Source of the DNA: an uncultured Burkholderiales bacterium
GTDB taxonomy: Bacteria; Pseudomonadota; Gammaproteobacteria; Burkholderiales; Burkholderiaceae
Assembly: GCA_937891045.1 (NCBI GenBank)
Contig: CALBEV010000045.1
Location: forward strand, 1-6,902
Length of the DNA stretch: 6,902 nucleotides
Reading direction: 5' to 3'
The notes under the pieces were generated by a model. The model saw only the letters and a list, made by a program, of their open reading frames with translations. It had not been told where the DNA came from and did no database searches. The translations under genes were made by a program, and so were the position numbers. Below are positions 1 through 6,558 of this stretch, in pieces. Position 1 is the stretch's first letter. Every line of letters begins with the position of its first letter.

Positions 1-139
1 CGCCGTCGTTGAGAAGCGCCACATAAACGATCAAGGCAGGCAGGCGAACCCGCGCAGTGGGTCTGGCGTGCACTTCGTTGTGCAGTTCACGCCGTTGACC
101 GTCTTCTGGCGGCAAGAAACAAGAGGTGATTTCGTTCAT
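1..139 (-). CDS. DUF3422 family protein, N-terminal fragment (cut by window edge)
   Basis: Reading leftwards from an ATG at 139-137, the frame stays open for 46 codons to the window edge, so only the start of the gene is present. The translation contains the block LHNEVHARP (residues 19-27), which I recognise as the N-terminal hallmark of DUF3422 proteins. These are proteobacterial proteins of roughly 420-440 residues with unknown function and hydrophobic helices near the C-terminus. The rest of the protein lies outside the window. An overlapping upstream ATG at 146 is out of frame and stops after three codons, so 139 is the best start. There is only a weak GGTGA-like Shine-Dalgarno. The gene follows the TehA-like gene on the same strand after a gap of 47 bases and may be co-transcribed with it. 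The family call is from memory of the motif; function is unknown. Confidence 0.75.
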   Translation of the reverse strand, partial: MNEITSCFLPPEDGQRRELHNEVHARPTARVRLPALIVYVALLNDG

Positions 140-165
140 AAGGTCATTTTCACCGAGCTTTCAAC

Positions 166-193
166 CCCAGTCACGCTGGGCCTGATTCAGGCC
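166..193. other. Two overlapping short inverted repeats in the tehA-like / DUF3422 gap
   Basis: CCCAG (166-170) can pair with CTGGG (176-180) across five bases. GGCCTGA (179-185) and TCAGGCC (187-193) form a near-perfect palindrome centred on 186 that overlaps the stop codon of the TehA-like gene. The two structures share bases 179-180, so they would be mutually exclusive in RNA. Neither is followed by a run of T on either strand, so this is not a clear intrinsic terminator. It could be a weak attenuator, a protein site, or chance in G+C-rich DNA. Confidence 0.3.
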
Positions 194-1194
194 AAACGGG
201 GGCCGGGGACTGGCACAGCGGAATCGGGCACCAGCAGTTGCCCCTGAATTAAGCCACGGACTGTGGCCACCAGCAAACTGCCGATCACCAGCGTGATCGC
301 CAGCAACCACCAACCGGCCAGCGTCTGCGCCCATCCTGCCGTGGGCGTCAGGTGCAAAGACAAAGCCGCCGAAGCAGCCAGAGGAAATGACATGGCCCAA
401 AACGTCATGCCAAAGGGCTGCTGAAGGCACCGTTTGAACACGCTCATGGACACCAAGGTGAACAACAAGGCCACACCCCACAACATGTGCACCAGCACCT
501 CGGGCGCCCCCAGCTGGTACCCCGACAAAGCCAACACAGAAGGCGGGGCGATGGTGATGAAGGTGGTCGGCATCAAGCGCAGCGGCCACAACCCAACCAG
601 GCCAATGCGCACCAAAACCAACGCCAGCAACACAGGCCAAAGCACCGCAGCCATGCCGAACTGCGCGGCGGCCCACACCGGGTGCCCCAAAGACACCCCC
701 GCCAAGGCGGGCAGCACATTGCCCACCACAGGAACAAACAAAGCAGGCGTCATCGATGGCCAAAAATCGTCTGCGGTCAATCCCGGCTTGAACCACCGCC
801 GCACCACCCCCACGGTGACCAACAGCAAGCCTGCAGAGCCCGACATCCAAAGACCATCGGCCCACACGCTGACCCCACCGTGCGCCCATAAAACCGTGGC
901 CATCAACACCAAGGACGCCGGCAAGGCTGCCACAAACACCTGTTGCATGGGGTGGCGCATGTCGCCGAGCACCGCCGCCGGAAACCGCCACACGCGCCAG
1001 ACGGTGGCCCCCAACAACACCACCAACACCCCACTGGCCAGCAGCCCCAAAGCGGCCGACACCTGCACAGCCAAAGGACCCCATTGAGGAACCGCACGCA
1101 ACCAGGCCAATGACAAGCCAGACAAGCCCATGACCATGGCAAACCATGCAAAACCCAAATGCTGCACCGATGTGGGCAAAGTGCGTTCAGTCAT
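187..1194 (-). CDS. TehA/SLAC1-type membrane channel or transporter (TDT family)
   Basis: A 335-residue, strongly hydrophobic protein with about ten predicted membrane helices, matching the size and layout of the tellurite-resistance/dicarboxylate transporter family (TehA, Mae1, SLAC1). Landmarks resembling E. coli TehA are RFPAAVLGDMRHP (70-82), TPALFVPVVGNVLPA (149-163), QPFGMTFWAMSFPLA (259-273) and GQLLV near the C-terminus. In the plant anion channel SLAC1 and in H. influenzae TehA a phenylalanine plugs the pore. F270, in the SFP motif, is the likely equivalent here (inference by motif). Likely role: passive movement of anions or organic acids across the inner membrane; the substrate cannot be read from sequence. 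I chose the ATG at 1194. The frame extends to a GTG at 1230, but that codon lies inside the ssb terminator hairpin. No good Shine-Dalgarno is visible. E. coli tehA is followed by the methyltransferase gene tehB; the gene after this one encodes a DUF3422 protein instead, so a tellurite function should not be assumed. Confidence 0.85.
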   Translation of the reverse strand: MTERTLPTSVQHLGFAWFAMVMGLSGLSLAWLRAVPQWGPLAVQVSAALGLLASGVLVVLLGATVWRVWRFPAAVLGDMRHPMQQVFVAALPASLVLMATVLWAHGGVSVWADGLWMSGSAGLLLVTVGVVRRWFKPGLTADDFWPSMTPALFVPVVGNVLPALAGVSLGHPVWAAAQFGMAAVLWPVLLALVLVRIGLVGLWPLRLMPTTFITIAPPSVLALSGYQLGAPEVLVHMLWGVALLFTLVSMSVFKRCLQQPFGMTFWAMSFPLAASAALSLHLTPTAGWAQTLAGWWLLAITLVIGSLLVATVRGLIQGQLLVPDSAVPVPGPRLA

Positions 1195-1213
1195 GGCAGG
1201 GCATTTTTGGCGC

Positions 1214-1239
1214 AAAAAAAACCGTGGCACAAGCCACGG
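1214..1239 (-). terminator. Intrinsic terminator of ssb
   Basis: Read on the minus strand, a perfect 7-bp stem CCGTGGC / GCCACGG (1239-1233 and 1228-1222) closes a four-base loop and is followed at once by eight T residues (1221-1214). This is a textbook rho-independent terminator about 30 bases after the ssb stop codon, oriented to end the transporter-ssb transcript. Its T-run ends 19 bases before the ATG of the TehA-like gene. Confidence 0.88.
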
Positions 1240-1268
1240 GTTCTGGACAAAGCCAAGGCTTTCATGTG

Positions 1269-1763
1269 TCAGAAAGGAATGTCGTCGTCCATGTCGTCAA
1301 AGCTGCTGGCAGCAGGCTTGGGTGCGGGTGCTGGTCGTGCGACTGGTGCACTGGCAGGACGGGCCATCGGAGCAGCCGGGCGGCCACCGCCTTCGTAGCC
1401 GTCATCGCCGGATGGGCCACCCATGCCCTGGCGACCGCCGAGCATCTGCATGGTCTCGCCCCGGATTTCGGTGGCGTATTTTTCGATGCCGTCTTTGTCG
1501 GTGTATTTGCGGGTGCGCAAGCTGCCTTCGACGTACACCTGTGAGCCTTTTTTCAGGTACTGGCCTGCGATTTCAGCCAATTTGCCAAAAAAGCTGATGC
1601 GGTGCCACTCGGTGGCCTCTTTCATCTCGCCCGTTGCTTTGTCCTTGTAGCGGTCGGTGGTGGCGACGTTGATGTTGCTCACGGCATCGCCTGAAGGCAA
1701 GTAGCGGGTTTCAGGGTCACGGCCCAAATTGCCGACGATGATGACTTTGTTGACGGATGCCAT
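1269..1763 (-). CDS. ssb: Single-stranded DNA-binding protein
   Basis: SSB coats single-stranded DNA in replication, recombination and repair and recruits partner enzymes through its C-terminal tip. The 164-residue product has the usual three parts: an OB-fold domain (about residues 1-110, with [18 protein letters not shown] at the start, [14 protein letters not shown] at 51-64 and [17 protein letters not shown] at 73-89), a Gly/Pro/Ala-rich flexible linker (about 111-153), and the acidic tip DDMDDDIPF. Of the DNA-stacking aromatics known in E. coli SSB, Trp54 and Phe60 correspond to W53 and F59 here. Trp40 and Trp88 are replaced by tyrosine (Y39, Y87), a conservative change. The start is well supported: AGGAG (1769-1773) lies five bases before the ATG. 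The gene is 35 bases downstream of the MFS transporter on the same strand and ends in a strong terminator. The length is close to that of E. coli SSB (178 residues). Confidence 0.98.
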   Translation of the reverse strand: MASVNKVIIVGNLGRDPETRYLPSGDAVSNINVATTDRYKDKATGEMKEATEWHRISFFGKLAEIAGQYLKKGSQVYVEGSLRTRKYTDKDGIEKYATEIRGETMQMLGGRQGMGGPSGDDGYEGGGRPAAPMARPASAPVARPAPAPKPAASSFDDMDDDIPF

Positions 1764-1768
1764 GTTTA

Positions 1769-1773
1769 CTCCT
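1769..1773 (-). promoter_or_regulatory. Ribosome binding site of ssb
   Basis: AGGAG on the minus strand, five bases before the ssb ATG. It is the only strong Shine-Dalgarno sequence I see in the window, consistent with high SSB output, and it fixes the ssb start. Confidence 0.85.
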
Positions 1774-1786
1774 ACAGAAGGGATGG

Positions 1787-1815
1787 ATTATGCGGCTTTT
1801 AAGCGTGGGGTTGAA
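1787..1815 (-). promoter_or_regulatory. Possible ssb-proximal promoter
   Basis: On the minus strand CATAAT (1792-1787) matches five of six bases of the sigma-70 -10 consensus. At a 17-base spacing it is preceded by TTCAAC (1815-1810), which matches only three of six bases of the -35 consensus. Transcription from here would start near 1780, giving ssb a leader of about 17 bases and expression independent of the upstream transporter. The -35 overlaps the end of the transporter gene. A chance match is quite possible. Confidence 0.3.
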
Positions 1816-2986
1816 GCGGGGCGTTCGGTTGCGGCATTTGCATGAACAAGGCCACCACCCACCACAGCAAGAGGACCGCCAACGCACCCAAAAACAACAT
1901 CGGGCTGCCAAAACCCTTGACCAAGACGCCTCCCAGCCAGCCTCCCACAAAGAGGCCCAGCGACTGCAATGTGTTGAAAACGCCAATGGCGGTGCCCCGC
2001 ACCTCGGTCGGTGCCATGCGCGAAGCCAAGCTGGGCAGGGTCGCCTCTAAAACGTTGAAAGCACAAAAAAACGCAAACATCAAAGCCGCCAAGGGCCACA
2101 ACTGGGCCGTGGCAAGCGACTCCACGAACAAACCCACCTGAACCAGCGCCAGCAAGGCGATGGCGAACAAAAAGACCTTTTTCAATTGCCCTCGCCGCTC
2201 CAAGGCGAACACCCCACCCATGAGTGCAAAAGAGCCCAACACGGCAGGCAGGTAAACCTGCCAGTGGTCGGCTTTGGGCAAACCCGCCTGCACCAACATG
2301 GCGGGCACAGGCACCCACATGGCCAACTGCACCGCATTGAGCACAAAAACACCCAAGTTCAGGCGCAACAGGCCCCAATGCGTCAACACCTGCTTGAAAC
2401 CCCCGCGAGGACTGGCCACCTTGGGTGCAAGCTCCGCAGGCACGCCCCAGACCACCACCGCCACCCCGATCAAAGCCAAGCCACCCGTGACCTGAAACAA
2501 GCCCGTCAGACCAATCGCCCCGACCAGCACCGGTGACACCACCAAGGACAGGGCAAACACCAGACCGATGCTCACGCCCAACAAAGTCATCGCTTTGGTG
2601 CGCACGCTGTCGCGGGTCAAATCCGCCAAAAAGGCCGTCACGGCTGCAGAAATGGCCCCCGCCCCTTGCAAACTGCGGCCCACCAGCAAGCCCGTCAAGT
2701 CGTCGGCTGCTGCAGCCCAAAAACTGCCGAGCGCAAAAATGATAAGGCCCAAGGCGATCACCCTTTTGCGGCCAAAACGGTCCGACGCCATGCCAAAGGG
2801 CAACTGCAACAAGGCTTGCGTCAGGCCATACATGCCCATGGCCAAGCCCAACAGGGCCGGGTCATCACCACCGGGGTATTTGCGTGCTTCTAAAGCAAAC
2901 ACGGGCAAAACCATGAACAAACCCAGCATGCGCAGGGCAAAAATCGACGCCAAGGATGCGCTGGCACGCCGCTCCATAGGCGTCAT
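1799..2986 (-). CDS. YajR-like major facilitator superfamily transporter
   Basis: A 395-residue inner-membrane protein with twelve predicted helices. It resembles E. coli YajR throughout: MTPMERRA at the start, FALRMLGLFMVLPVFAL (16-32), YGLTQALLQLPFGMASDRFGRK (53-74, containing MFS motif A at 65-74), GRSLQGAGAISAAV (103-116), DLTRDSVRTKAM (122-133) and ATLPSLASRMAP (315-326). Such proteins are presumed proton-driven exporters; the substrate is unknown. E. coli YajR carries a C-terminal cytoplasmic YAM domain of about 65 residues. This protein stops about 13 residues after the last helix and lacks it. The ATG at 2986 was chosen because it gives MTPMERRA like YajR. The frame extends to 3121 but those codons look non-homologous. 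No clear Shine-Dalgarno precedes the start. It is divergent from uvrA and probably co-transcribed with ssb. Confidence 0.9.
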   Translation of the reverse strand: MTPMERRASASLASIFALRMLGLFMVLPVFALEARKYPGGDDPALLGLAMGMYGLTQALLQLPFGMASDRFGRKRVIALGLIIFALGSFWAAAADDLTGLLVGRSLQGAGAISAAVTAFLADLTRDSVRTKAMTLLGVSIGLVFALSLVVSPVLVGAIGLTGLFQVTGGLALIGVAVVVWGVPAELAPKVASPRGGFKQVLTHWGLLRLNLGVFVLNAVQLAMWVPVPAMLVQAGLPKADHWQVYLPAVLGSFALMGGVFALERRGQLKKVFLFAIALLALVQVGLFVESLATAQLWPLAALMFAFFCAFNVLEATLPSLASRMAPTEVRGTAIGVFNTLQSLGLFVGGWLGGVLVKGFGSPMLFLGALAVLLLWWVVALFMQMPQPNAPLQPHA

Positions 2987-3052
2987 GGAGGAGGACAAGT
3001 CGGCTGAGGGTATGGCAGTGGATGGGGTCACGCTAAACAGCCAAAGGCAGTG

Positions 3053-3079
3053 AATCAGGACTGGCGATTGTCCCTGATT
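3053..3079. repeat. Imperfect inverted repeat in the divergent transporter/uvrA promoter region
   Basis: AATCAGGAC (3053-3061) is the reverse complement of GTCCCTGATT (3070-3079) apart from one extra C, giving nine paired bases with an eight-base spacer. It lies 66 bases before the transporter ATG and 68 bases before the uvrA GTG. The position suits an operator for a dimeric regulator or a hairpin in the transporter leader RNA. It does not match the LexA consensus. No regulator gene lies in the window. Confidence 0.4.
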
Positions 3080-3112
3080 GGCGGCCTCCCCGGCCCGAAA
3101 CGCGCCAACAGG

Positions 3113-3118
3113 GATAAT
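3113..3118 (+). promoter_or_regulatory. Candidate uvrA -10 element
   Basis: GATAAT matches five of six bases of the sigma-70 -10 consensus. It would place transcription start near 3125, about 23 bases before the GTG start of uvrA. No acceptable -35 hexamer occurs at 16-18 bases upstream (the DNA there is G+C-rich), so this is a weak call that would need an activator or a non-canonical promoter. Confidence 0.35.
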
Positions 3119-3147
3119 CAAAGGTTTTGCTGATCTGGCCGCCCAAC

Positions 3148-6075
3148 GTGAAACTTGCTGACTCCCCTCTCTTGCCTGACGAACCCGAACAAGCGCGGTA
3201 TCTGGCCTCAGCGCTGCGGCAGACCCACATCAGCGTGCGCGGAGCGCGCACCCACAACCTGAAAAACATTGACCTCGACATCCCCCGCAACCAGCTGGTG
3301 GTGATCACCGGCTTGTCGGGCTCTGGCAAGTCGAGCCTGGCTTTTGACACGCTGTACGCCGAAGGCCAGCGCCGCTACGTGGAAAGCCTGTCGGCCTATG
3401 CGCGGCAGTTCTTGCAGCTGATGGACAAGCCCGATGTGGACCTGATCGAGGGCCTGTCGCCCGCGATTTCCATCGAGCAAAAAGCCACCAGCCACAACCC
3501 GCGCTCGACTGTGGGCACCGTGACCGAAATCCACGACTACCTGCGCCTGCTTTTTGCCCGCGCCGGCACACCGTATTGTCCCGACCACAACCTGCCCCTG
3601 CAGGCGCAGACCGTGAGCCAGATGGTGGACGCCGTGCTGGCCCTGCCCGAAGACACCAAGCTCATGATCCTCGCGCCCATTGCCCGCGAGAAAAAAGGCG
3701 AGTTTGAAAAAGTCTTCGAGCAAATGCAAGCACTGGGCTATGTGCGCTTTCGCATCAATGGCCAGACGGTGGAGATAGAAGACCTGCCCACGCTCAAGAA
3801 GACCGAGAAACACAACATCGACGTGGTGGTGGACCGCATCAAAGTCAGGTCAGAAGAAGATGCCAAGGCCAGAGACGCCTTGCGCCAGCGCCTGGCCGAG
3901 AGCTTTGAAGCCGCGCTGCACCTGGCCGAGCACCGCGCCGTGGCGCTGGAAATGGACACGGGGAAAGAGCACCTGTTCAACGCCAAGTTTTCCTGCCCGG
4001 TGTGCACTTATTCCATCAGCGAGCTGGAACCACGCCTGTTTTCCTTCAACTCACCCATGGGCGCTTGCCCCACTTGCGACGGAATCGGCAGCATGGCGTT
4101 TTTCGACACGGAGCGGGTGGTGGCCTTTCCCTCGCTGAGCCTGGCCAGCGGTGCGATCAAGGGCTGGGACCGGCGCAACGGGTTTTACTTCAGCATGCTT
4201 GAAAGCCTGGCCAAGCATTACCAGTTCGACATCGAAACGCCTTTCGAGAAACTCGCACCCACACACCAGCAAGTCTTGCTGCACGGCTCGGGGCTTGAAG
4301 AAATCAAATTCAGCTACGTCATGGAGTCGGGGGCCTCGCAAGGCAAAAAGGTCAGCAAGAAGCACCCCTTTGAGGGGATCATCCCCAACATGACGCGCCG
4401 CTACCGCGAGACCGACTCGGCCGTGGTGCGCGAAGACTTGGCGCGTTACCGCAACATGCAGGCTTGCACCAGCTGCCACGGCACGCGTCTGCGGCGCGAG
4501 GCGCGCCATGTGCGCATTGGTGAAGGCGCACAAGCCCGCGCCATTTACGAGATCAGCCACATCACGCTGGGCGAATCGCAGCAGTATTTTCAGGGCCTGA
4601 GCATGCACGGTGCCAAGGCCGAGATCGCCGACAAGGTGGTGCGCGAGATCGCGCTGCGCCTGAAGTTCCTGAACGACGTCGGCCTCAATTATTTGAGCCT
4701 GGACCGCAGCGCCGACACCTTGTCGGGCGGCGAGTCACAACGCATCCGACTGGCCAGCCAGATTGGTTCGGGCCTCACGGGCGTGATGTACGTGCTGGAC
4801 GAGCCCAGCATCGGCCTGCACCAGCGCGACAACGACCGCCTGATCGGCACCCTGCAACACCTGCGCGACATCGGCAACAGCGTGCTGGTGGTCGAGCACG
4901 ACGAAGACATGATCCGCGTGGCCGACCATGTGATCGACATGGGGCCCGGCGCGGGCGTGCACGGCGGGCGCGTGATGGCCCAAGGCACCTGCGCCGACAT
5001 CTTGGCCGCACCCGATTCGGTCACAGGCCAGTACATGTCCGGCCGCAAAAAGATCGAGATCCCCAAACGCCACAAACCGGGCAAGGACTTCATTGAGATC
5101 GTCGGTGCGTCGGGCAACAACCTGAAAAATGTGAACGTGAAATTCCCGGTGGGTCTGCTCACCTGCGTCACGGGTGTTTCGGGCTCGGGCAAATCCACCC
5201 TGGTCAACGACACGCTATACACCGCCGCCGCCCACCAGATCCACCGCGCCCACGACGAGGCAGCAGCCCACGAAGAGATCAAAGGCCTGGAGCATTTCGA
5301 CAAGGTCATCAACGTCGACCAGTCGCCCATTGGCCGCACGCCGCGCAGCAACCCGGCCACCTACACGGGCCTGTTCACCCACATCCGCGAGCTGATGGCC
5401 GAGGTGCCTGCCGCACGCGAGCGCGGCTACGGCCCGGGGCGCTTTTCCTTCAACGTGACCGGTGGCCGCTGCGAAGCCTGCCAGGGCGACGGCATGGTGA
5501 AAGTGGAGATGCACTTTTTGCCCGACGTGTACGTGCCCTGCGACGTGTGCCACGGCATGCGCTACAACCGCGAAACGCTCGAAGTGCAATACAAGGGCCA
5601 GAACATTGCGCAGATTTTGAACATGACGGTCGAAGCCGCGCACCAGTTCTTCAGCGCCGTGCCCAACATCGCCCGCAAGCTGCAAACCCTGCTGGATGTG
5701 GGCCTGACCTACATCCGCCTTGGCCAAAGCGCCACAACGCTGTCGGGCGGCGAGGCGCAACGCGTGAAGCTCGCGCTTGAATTATCCAAACGCGACACCG
5801 GCCGCACGCTCTACATCTTGGACGAACCCACCACCGGCTTGCACTTTGCCGACATCGACTTGCTGCTCAAAGTGCTGCACCAGCTGCGCGACGCGGGCAA
5901 CACCATCGTCATCATTGAGCACAATCTCGACGTCATCAAAACCGCCGACTGGTTGATAGACATGGGGCCAGAGGGCGGCGCGGGTGGCGGCACGGTGCTG
6001 GGCGAAGGCACCCCCGAGCAACTGGCCAAAAACAAGGCCAGCTTCACAGGCCATTATTTAAAGCGCTTGCTGTGA
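3148..6075 (+). CDS. uvrA: UvrABC excinuclease ATPase subunit A
   Basis: UvrA dimers scan DNA for bulky damage and load UvrB in nucleotide excision repair. The 975-residue product has every hallmark of the family (residues counted from the GTG at 3148): first Walker [10 protein letters not shown] (55-63); first zinc module C283/C286/C307/C310; a further Cys pair C440/C443 in [14 protein letters not shown]; first ABC signature LSGGESQR (525-532), Walker B D551-E552 and switch H584; second Walker [10 protein letters not shown] (676-684); second zinc module C775/C778/C798/C801; second signature LSGGEAQR (865-872) and Walker B D892-E893. Both ATPase sites and both zinc modules look intact. It is about 35 residues longer than E. 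coli UvrA, largely from an extension of about 27 residues before [15 protein letters not shown]. The start is uncertain: there is no in-frame ATG before about 3421. GTG 3148 is preferred over TTG 3127 (whose AAAGG at 3120-3124 is only two bases away) and TTG 3172. No LexA box is visible upstream. It is divergent from the MFS transporter. Confidence 0.98.
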   Translation: MKLADSPLLPDEPEQARYLASALRQTHISVRGARTHNLKNIDLDIPRNQLVVITGLSGSGKSSLAFDTLYAEGQRRYVESLSAYARQFLQLMDKPDVDLIEGLSPAISIEQKATSHNPRSTVGTVTEIHDYLRLLFARAGTPYCPDHNLPLQAQTVSQMVDAVLALPEDTKLMILAPIAREKKGEFEKVFEQMQALGYVRFRINGQTVEIEDLPTLKKTEKHNIDVVVDRIKVRSEEDAKARDALRQRLAESFEAALHLAEHRAVALEMDTGKEHLFNAKFSCPVCTYSISELEPRLFSFNSPMGACPTCDGIGSMAFFDTERVVAFPSLSLASGAIKGWDRRNGFYFSMLESLAKHYQFDIETPFEKLAPTHQQVLLHGSGLEEIKFSYVMESGASQGKKVSKKHPFEGIIPNMTRRYRETDSAVVREDLARYRNMQACTSCHGTRLRREARHVRIGEGAQARAIYEISHITLGESQQYFQGLSMHGAKAEIADKVVREIALRLKFLNDVGLNYLSLDRSADTLSGGESQRIRLASQIGSGLTGVMYVLDEPSIGLHQRDNDRLIGTLQHLRDIGNSVLVVEHDEDMIRVADHVIDMGPGAGVHGGRVMAQGTCADILAAPDSVTGQYMSGRKKIEIPKRHKPGKDFIEIVGASGNNLKNVNVKFPVGLLTCVTGVSGSGKSTLVNDTLYTAAAHQIHRAHDEAAAHEEIKGLEHFDKVINVDQSPIGRTPRSNPATYTGLFTHIRELMAEVPAARERGYGPGRFSFNVTGGRCEACQGDGMVKVEMHFLPDVYVPCDVCHGMRYNRETLEVQYKGQNIAQILNMTVEAAHQFFSAVPNIARKLQTLLDVGLTYIRLGQSATTLSGGEAQRVKLALELSKRDTGRTLYILDEPTTGLHFADIDLLLKVLHQLRDAGNTIVIIEHNLDVIKTADWLIDMGPEGGAGGGTVLGEGTPEQLAKNKASFTGHYLKRLL

Positions 6076-6141
6076 CGACCGCCCCACGTTTTGTCCCTCA
6101 CGACCCTTTTCACCCTTTTGACTTGAAAGCTTGACCCACCC

Positions 6142-6534
6142 ATGAAATCCGTTGTCCGTGCTTTTTTTCGAACCCTGCGTCTGGTGCTGGGCCCATTCAT
6201 GTTGCTCAAAGAACGTTTGAGCCGACCCAGCGGCGTGCAACGCGACTCGACCGCGCAAGCGGCTGTCGATGCGCAATGCCAAAACCTGGCGCTCTACCAG
6301 TTCAGCACCTGCCCGTTTTGCATCAAGGTGCGTCAGGAAATGCACCGCTTGTCTTTGCCCATTGAGCAGCGCGACGCCCAGCACAACCCCGGCCACCGCA
6401 GCGCTTTGCAAGAAGGCACTGGCGCAACCCAGGTGCCCTGCCTGAAGGTCACCGATGCCAACGGCCAAGTCCAGTGGTTGCGCGAGTCGAGCGCCATCGT
6501 GGCGTACTTGCGCGAGCGCTTCACAGCGGCTTGA
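6142..6534 (+). CDS. Glutaredoxin-like thioredoxin-fold protein with hydrophobic N-terminal extension
   Basis: A 130-residue protein with a glutaredoxin or GST-N-terminal type domain over about residues 47-128. Seen in the sequence: a first strand LALYQF leading to the redox motif CPFC (57-60), the segment TQVPCL with the expected cis-proline P99, and ESSAIVAYL (115-123), typical of glutathione binding. The likely role is glutathione-dependent thiol-disulfide exchange or deglutathionylation; the substrate is unknown. Ordinary glutaredoxins are about 85 residues. Here about 46 residues precede the fold, with a basic and hydrophobic segment (about 1-26, including FFRTLRLVLGPFMLLKERL) that could sit on or in the membrane; no signal-peptidase site is evident. 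Extra cysteines are C46 and C100. The gene starts 66 bases after uvrA on the same strand, so co-transcription is possible. No clear Shine-Dalgarno is visible. The fold assignment is firm; the physiological role is open. Confidence 0.85.
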   Translation: MKSVVRAFFRTLRLVLGPFMLLKERLSRPSGVQRDSTAQAAVDAQCQNLALYQFSTCPFCIKVRQEMHRLSLPIEQRDAQHNPGHRSALQEGTGATQVPCLKVTDANGQVQWLRESSAIVAYLRERFTAA

Positions 6535-6558
6535 TTGTGGGCCTGTGGTGGCTGCCGC

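Noticed and set aside
161..1147. Long minus-strand open frame of 328 codons overlapping the TehA-like gene
   Set aside because: It is a frame-shifted shadow in G+C-rich DNA: its translation is low-complexity Gly/Ala/Val/Cys with no family motif, while the competing frame has a clear TehA-like pattern.
1250..1263. AAAGCC / GGCTTT short inverted repeat just after ssb
   Set aside because: A two-base loop forces a smaller stem, and the strong terminator immediately beyond it already explains transcript end.
1788..2720. Minus-strand open frame of 310 codons inside the MFS transporter gene
   Set aside because: Out-of-frame shadow of the YajR-like gene, rich in Gly and Cys with no recognisable domain.
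3004..3018. CTG-N9-CAG as a possible LexA (SOS) box upstream of uvrA
   Set aside because: The spacing is one base short of the CTG-N10-CAG core and the inner bases do not follow the AT-rich alternating consensus.
2987..3121. A 45-codon N-terminal extension of the MFS transporter
   Set aside because: The extension has no similarity to YajR, whose own start matches MTPMERRA at 2986. It would also use up most of the divergent promoter region.
3208..5760. Several antisense open frames of up to about 220 codons opposite uvrA
   Set aside because: uvrA is intact and strongly conserved in its own frame. The antisense frames are a codon-bias effect and show no start signals or motifs.
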